Shown here: positions 26,967 through 30,203 of the stretch, in pieces
Layout of the letters: the number at the start of each line of letters is the position of its first letter
Numbering within the stretch: the first letter of the stretch is position 1
NCBI GenBank assembly: GCA_019418305.1
Contig: DYCA01000004.1
Span: 37,009 to 67,211, forward strand
Origin: Clostridiales bacterium
Lineage (GTDB): Bacteria; Bacillota; Clostridia; Oscillospirales; Butyricicoccaceae
Length of the DNA stretch: 30,203 nt
Direction: 5' to 3'
Made by a program: the position numbers and the translations under genes
The notes under the pieces: generated by a model
The model's input: only the letters and a program-made list of their open reading frames with translations
The model's database searches: none
Told to the model about the DNA's origin: nothing

Positions 26967-27158
26967 ATGAAAAGCTATATCACCATTCCGGAAGCCGCAG
27001 TCAAATGGGGCGTGAGTGCGCAGCAGGTGCGAACCAGCTGTGAGAAAGCCCGCATCAGCGGGGTGGTACGGCTGAGCCGCCGCTGGTTGATTCCGGAGGA
27101 TGCGGTTTTGCCGCCTGAACTCGAATATGCTGCGATCAAATGCAGTATATCCGCTTAA
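26967..27158 (+). CDS. Small excisionase-like helix-turn-helix protein
   Basis: This 63-residue protein is a single MerR/excisionase-type winged HTH (HTH_17-like). YITIPEAAVKWGVSAQQVRTSCEKARISG carries the helix-turn-helix (about 4-32) and VRLSRRWLIPEDA forms the wing. GAGAGGAG lies 8 bases before the ATG, deciding this start over an in-frame ATG at 26949. No integrase or phage gene lies nearby, so it is unlikely to be a working excisionase. It may be a local DNA-binding regulator within the PTS operon. Function is unknown. Confidence 0.8.
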   Translation: MKSYITIPEAAVKWGVSAQQVRTSCEKARISGVVRLSRRWLIPEDAVLPPELEYAAIKCSISA

Positions 27159-27184
27159 AATATGCAGGGACGGGAGGAGAAACC

Positions 27185-28075
27185 ATGGCGCAGACCGATC
27201 TGCATATGCATTCCTCCGTCAGCGTGGACGGCGAGGTTTCGCCGCGCGGGCTGGCGGAGTTGTGCTGTCAGGAGGGCGTGACACTGGCAGCGTTGACCGA
27301 TCATAATGATATCGCGGGGACAGCGGAATTTATTTGGCGCTGCGCGCAGCTGGGCGTGCAGGCGATTGCCGGCGTGGAACTGGACTGTATGTATGAGGGG
27401 AGTCACTTGCACCTTCTCGGCTATGGGATTGATATTGCCAATACTGCGCTGCTCCACGCAGTGCAGGCAGTACATGGGTTGCAAGCCGAGGCCGGCCTGC
27501 GGCTCATGGATGCTGTTGCAGCGCTGGGCATCGGGTTTGACCGGGAGCAGGTGCTGGAGTTGGCGGGAGATGGTGTGGTGTGTGCGGAAACAATCGCGCA
27601 ATCCGCACTGCAAATGCCGGAAAACCGTACGCATCCGCTGATTCGTCCGCTTTTGCCGGGCGGTGCGCTGTCAGACCGGCCGCTGGTGAATTTTTACTGG
27701 TCGGTGTGTGCACCGGGCAAGCAAGCATATGTGCCGGTCGATTTTATGACGGCCGGACAGGCGGCTGACCTGATTCATGAAGCCGGTGGAGTTGCGATAT
27801 TGGCGCATCCGGGCATCAGTATTTCGGATATGGCAGTGTGGGATAAGGTGCTTCAATTGCCGCTGGACGGCGTGGAAGCCTTCAGCGGCTATCATACAAC
27901 ACAGCAAGCATTCGCTTACGTGCAAAAAGCGAATGCAAGCGGACTACTGATCAGCGGCGGCAGCGATTTTCATGGCAGAATCAAACCGGATATTCGTATT
28001 GGTGTAGTCGATTGGCAGGGATGCGAAAGCGAGGCGACAGCAGCGCTGCTGGATGTGATCCGGCGCTCCCGCTAA
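27185..28075 (+). CDS. PHP-domain phosphoesterase
   Basis: This 296-residue protein has PHP metal-binding motifs in order: TDLHMHSS (Asp5, His7, His9), LTDHND (about 38-43), AGVELDC (about 61-67), ILAHPG (about 208) and GSDFHG near the C-terminus. It resembles the TrpH/YciV group, which includes 3',5'-nucleoside bisphosphate phosphatases. GGGAGGAG lies 5-6 bases before the ATG at 27185. It is the last gene of the PTS operon. A role on a sugar phosphate is possible from context, while the family favours phosphomonoester substrates generally. Confidence 0.9.
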   Translation: MAQTDLHMHSSVSVDGEVSPRGLAELCCQEGVTLAALTDHNDIAGTAEFIWRCAQLGVQAIAGVELDCMYEGSHLHLLGYGIDIANTALLHAVQAVHGLQAEAGLRLMDAVAALGIGFDREQVLELAGDGVVCAETIAQSALQMPENRTHPLIRPLLPGGALSDRPLVNFYWSVCAPGKQAYVPVDFMTAGQAADLIHEAGGVAILAHPGISISDMAVWDKVLQLPLDGVEAFSGYHTTQQAFAYVQKANASGLLISGGSDFHGRIKPDIRIGVVDWQGCESEATAALLDVIRRSR

Positions 28076-28104
28076 AAAAACAACAATTGATATGGCGACA
28101 TAAC

Positions 28105-28136
28105 AAATACCCCGGCCTGTATAGGCCGGGGTATTT
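28105..28136. terminator. Probable bidirectional terminator between the PTS operon and mgtC-like gene
   Basis: A perfect 14-bp stem (AAATACCCCGGCCT / AGGCCGGGGTATTT, loop GTAT) lies between convergent genes. The T tail is short on both strands, so termination strength is uncertain. Confidence 0.65.
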
Positions 28137-28138
28137 GC

Positions 28139-28170
28139 GTCCTCCGCGGCGATGGACCGCGTGGGAGGAC
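28139..28170. repeat. Second hairpin next to the terminator
   Basis: GTCCTCC (28139-28145) pairs with GGAGGAC (28164-28170), extended by GCGG/CCGC with a bulge. It starts three bases after the first stem. Bases 28171-28206 are an A/G-rich tract before the mgtC-like stop codon. Confidence 0.45.
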
Positions 28171-28206
28171 AATCGGAAAAAGAAGAAGAATAAGAAAAAG
28201 CATGTG

Positions 28207-28941
28207 TCAAAGCTCAGCGACGGTAATAACGCCTTCTGTTGCACTCACCCCATTGAGAAGTGTGTTGATCGGGCATTTGCGGTGCAGCCGCAGAGAGAAA
28301 ATTGCGCAGGCATTGTGACTTTCGCTGCCCGAAGCGCGTGTGATCTCAATATCCATGATGGTCAGATTGTGGTGCCGGAAAAGCTGGAGCACACGCTCCA
28401 GACAGGTTTTGTCAGAGTATTCCATATACAGATTGATTTCCGGAACATGATCGAGAATGCGATATTCGATACGTGAAAAGATGATTTCCGCCACCAGCAC
28501 GGTGGCGCAGATGCCGCCCTCGTAAAAGCCTGCGCCGATGGCCAGCCCCATGCAGGCGGACGCCCACAGGCCGGCCGCGGTTGTCAGACCCTTGACCTCC
28601 TGACGGCCCGTGACCAGAATAGTGCCCGCACCGAGAAAGCCGATGCCTGCCACAACCTGTGCGCTGAAACGGGATACGTCGGTGCGTTGGCCGATCGATT
28701 CCGCCAGCGACGACCAGTGCAGATCGAGTGCGATGCTCTCATACTGGCCGAGCAGCATGGTCAGCGCGGCCCCCAGACAGACCAGCATATAGGTGCGGCA
28801 CCCGGCGGGGCGGCGCTTGCGTTCGCGCTCCAGACCGAGCAGACCACCGCTGATCATGGCAAGTGCGAGTCGAAAGAATAAGGAGACCGCATTGAGTTCA
28901 CGCATATAAGACAAGAGTTCATACAATTCTGGTAAGCTCAC
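28207..28941 (-). CDS. MgtC/SapB-family membrane protein
   Basis: This protein of about 244 residues has four to five membrane helices in the first 150 residues with family motifs: SGGLLGLERERKRRPAGCRTYMLVCLGAALTMLLG spans about 31-65, and GIGFLGAGTIL and GLTTAAGLWASACMGLAIGAGFY follow. The cytoplasmic C-terminal domain has an ACT-like size. MgtC proteins modulate cation or phosphate homeostasis and ATP synthase in pathogens; many homologues in other bacteria have no known role. The start is uncertain: the GTG at 28941 overlaps its own AAAGG, and a TTG at 28926 or ATG at 28905 are alternatives. Confidence 0.88.
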   Translation of the reverse strand: MSLPELYELLSYMRELNAVSLFFRLALAMISGGLLGLERERKRRPAGCRTYMLVCLGAALTMLLGQYESIALDLHWSSLAESIGQRTDVSRFSAQVVAGIGFLGAGTILVTGRQEVKGLTTAAGLWASACMGLAIGAGFYEGGICATVLVAEIIFSRIEYRILDHVPEINLYMEYSDKTCLERVLQLFRHHNLTIMDIEITRASGSESHNACAIFSLRLHRKCPINTLLNGVSATEGVITVAEL

Positions 28942-28989
28942 CTTTCTGTATTGATGTGGCAGCGCTCCTATGTGGGAGAGAACACCGGG

Positions 28990-29334
28990 TTAAAGCGTTT
29001 TAGTAGCGACGATGTTAACGTCTGTGTCAAGGATGTTGGCGGCCAGCAGCTGACCAACCTTGACTGGCGCCTGTACGTTCAGCGTGTTAATCAGCTGCAT
29101 GCAGTCGAACATTTTTTCCTTAGGCAGCGGCTTGTCGGTTTTGACCGGCAGGCGGGGGATTGAGGCGCCTTGCACCCGTACGGTTGAGGTGATCATGCGA
29201 ACCGGATGCAGCAGCTCGTTGCGGGCATATTCCGCGCCGCGCGGACAGGAATTACCGGTCACGGCATGGTCGTTTTCCTCGTCCACCGTGAGATGACAGC
29301 CCTTAGGGCAGGTGATACAGATTAGGCTGGTCAT
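28990..29334 (-). CDS. DUF1667 protein with CxxC motifs
   Basis: This 114-residue protein starts ICITCPKGCHLTVDEEND, with further cysteine in TGNSCPRG, then LLHPVRMITSTVRVQG and the conserved C-terminal VNIVATKTL. This matches DUF1667, a family normally encoded right after a glycerol-3-phosphate dehydrogenase-like protein and an FAD/NAD(P) oxidoreductase; the cysteines may bind an iron-sulfur cluster or metal. Here those partners are missing except for the fragment just upstream. The ATG at 29334 overlaps the fragment's stop as ATGA, with GAGG 7 bases upstream. Full-length and apparently intact. Confidence 0.88.
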   Translation of the reverse strand: MTSLICITCPKGCHLTVDEENDHAVTGNSCPRGAEYARNELLHPVRMITSTVRVQGASIPRLPVKTDKPLPKEKMFDCMQLINTLNVQAPVKVGQLLAANILDTDVNIVATKTL

Positions 29335-29666
29335 GCCTGTGCCTCCTCGACAGAAATTGTAATTGCGCCCTGCGCCTTGTCCAGCAGTACGTGCGGCAGC
29401 TTGATGTTTTCCATTTCGCCCGGCGCCATATGCTCGCGCGGGAAAGAGGCGATTTGCGCACCGGCCTCGTCAGTGACGACAATGCGGCTGCTGCCGCAGA
29501 TGGCGCGCACACGGAAGAATACGTCGACTGTCTGGAAATCCGTGTCCCTGTGGATATGCTGCGGCACAGTGTAGCCCACCAGATTTCCGTTTTGCAGCTC
29601 AATCGTATCGTTGGGCGGCCCGCCTTGCTTGAGCGAAGGCCAGCTGTTTGAAAAAACATGCTTCAA
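29331..29666 (-). pseudogene. C-terminal domain remnant of the FAD oxidoreductase partner of DUF1667
   Basis: The frame encodes up to 111 residues. YTVPQHIHRDTDFQTVDVFFRVR and HMAPGEMENIKLP look to me like the C-terminal beta domain of the FAD-dependent pyridine nucleotide oxidoreductase usually encoded before DUF1667 (from memory of the family). The roughly 300-residue FAD/NAD part is absent. There is no ATG or GTG start: the frame opens after a TGA near 29680 and offers only a TTG at 29666, with no ribosome site. The upstream DNA carries the promoter of a divergent gene. Most likely a deletion remnant that still couples to DUF1667; a stand-alone short protein is the alternative. Confidence 0.6.
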
Positions 29667-29696
29667 TCGACAAATCCGTCAATCGTGTGGTATGAT
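29667..29696 (+). promoter_or_regulatory. Promoter of the following plus-strand gene
   Basis: TCGACA (29667-29672), an 18-base spacer and TATGAT (29691-29696) with an extended TGG just before the -10. Confidence 0.6.
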
Positions 29697-29754
29697 AATA
29701 GGGCCTTAAAAAGAGGCAGCTGGTTGAGTGGATACAGCATGGAGGTGAAGCGGT

Positions 29755-30180
29755 ATGCATGTGATCCTCTGCTTGGACGACAAGGATGGGATGCTGTTCA
29801 ATCATCGGCGGCAGAGCCAGGACCGTATTTTGCGCAGGTATATCCTTTCCTTGTGTGGCGCGCGGGCGTTATGGCTGAATGGATATTCCGCCGGGCAGTT
29901 TGTAGAGAACGAGCGCGCCCGCCTGCGGGTTGATGACCATTTCCTTGCATTGGCAGGGGAGGGGGACTACTGTTTTGTCGAAGATCAGCAGATAGAGCCG
30001 TTTCTGGATAAGATAGAGAATATCATTCTTTTCTGCTGGAACCGCGTTTATCCGGCGGACCGGTATTTTGACCGTTCGCTGCTTGACCACGGCTGGACCT
30101 TGCGGGAAACGGACGAGTTTGTCGGTTCCTCGCACGCAAAAATCACAAAGGAAGTATACCAAAAATGCAAAAAATCATGA
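29755..30180 (+). CDS. Conserved Clostridia protein of unknown function
   Basis: This 141-residue soluble protein begins VILCLDDKDGMLFNHRRQSQDR and contains LWLNGYSAGQF, GDYCFVEDQQIEPF (about 71-84), the NRVYPADRYF stretch (about 97-106) and a C-terminal SHAKITKEVYQK. From memory, this family is common in Clostridia and some databases label it ribonuclease Z. However, it lacks the HxHxDH metal motif and is far too short for that enzyme, so I do not accept the label. GGAGGTGA lies 6 bases before the ATG. It overlaps the next gene, suggesting co-expression with an exported protein. Confidence 0.85.
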   Translation: MHVILCLDDKDGMLFNHRRQSQDRILRRYILSLCGARALWLNGYSAGQFVENERARLRVDDHFLALAGEGDYCFVEDQQIEPFLDKIENIILFCWNRVYPADRYFDRSLLDHGWTLRETDEFVGSSHAKITKEVYQKCKKS

Positions 30181-30203
30181 AAAGAATCATACCGGTTCTG
30201 CTG
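30165..30203 (+). CDS. 5' end of a probably exported protein, cut by the window edge
   Basis: Thirteen codons are visible: ATG at 30165, then a second in-frame ATG at 30177, Lys-Arg and the start of a hydrophobic run (IIPVLL). GGAA lies about 11 bases before the first ATG; the second overlaps the previous stop as ATGA. The pattern suggests a signal peptide. Confidence 0.45.
   Translation, partial: MQKIMKRIIPVLL

Noticed and set aside
26949..27158. Possible phage or integrative element suggested by the excisionase-like gene
   Set aside because: No integrase, relaxase, phage gene, tRNA target or flanking direct repeat was seen; the gene fits inside a continuous operon.
27981..28244. Small minus-strand frames with a poly-Phe run in the A/G-rich tract after the PTS operon
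   Set aside because: Low-complexity translation of a purine tract with no ribosome site; it overlaps a terminator and the end of the mgtC-like gene.

Overview
The window reads as chromosome of an anaerobic, probably gut-dwelling Firmicute of the class Clostridia. The evidence is moderately high GC, AGGAGG-type ribosome sites, many ATGA start/stop overlaps, an FMN-class riboswitch, YesMN-like regulators, mannose-family PTS genes and CoA-based catabolism. No rRNA, tRNA, CRISPR array or insertion sequence was seen. Species assignment is inference.

Region 1 (about 70-6760, minus strand) is a TRAP-transport operon. In transcription order it encodes a LytS/YesM-type sensor kinase, an AraC-type response regulator, a divergent TRAP-type binding lipoprotein, then DctP, DctQ and DctM, ending in a clear terminator. 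The extra binding lipoprotein lacks the conserved ligand-binding arginine and may serve as a co-sensor.

Region 2 (6880-15670) has a MarR repressor (minus) diverging from a seven-gene plus-strand operon: acyl-CoA dehydrogenase family flavoprotein, two class III (CaiB/BaiF) CoA-transferases, a 2[4Fe-4S] ferredoxin, a hot-dog thioesterase, a BCCT transporter and an orphan GroEL-like chaperonin. The logic is uptake of a betaine-like compound, CoA activation and acyl-CoA redox or elimination chemistry. The first CoA-transferase has Glu at the catalytic Asp position, the transporter has lost the usual BCCT glycine and tryptophan motifs, and the operon carries its own chaperonin. This is the best candidate in the window for an under-described system; the substrate is not established by sequence.

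Region 3 (15682-17360, minus) is a MATE exporter behind a consensus promoter and an FMN-type aptamer whose 5' junction and L2 loop depart from consensus.

Region 4 (17456-28075) holds a type I periplasmic binding protein (minus) divergent from a NarL-type kinase/regulator pair translationally coupled to a family 1 solute-binding protein. No ABC permease is present, so these look like sensing components. After a terminator and a repeat-rich promoter region follows a mannose-family PTS operon (IIA, IIB, IIC, IID, a small membrane protein, two Cof-type HAD phosphatases, a small excisionase-like HTH protein and a PHP phosphoesterase).

Region 5 (28105-30203) has an MgtC/SapB protein, a DUF1667 protein and what looks like the detached C-terminal domain of its usual FAD oxidoreductase partner (all minus), then a conserved protein of unknown function and the first codons of a probably exported protein (plus).
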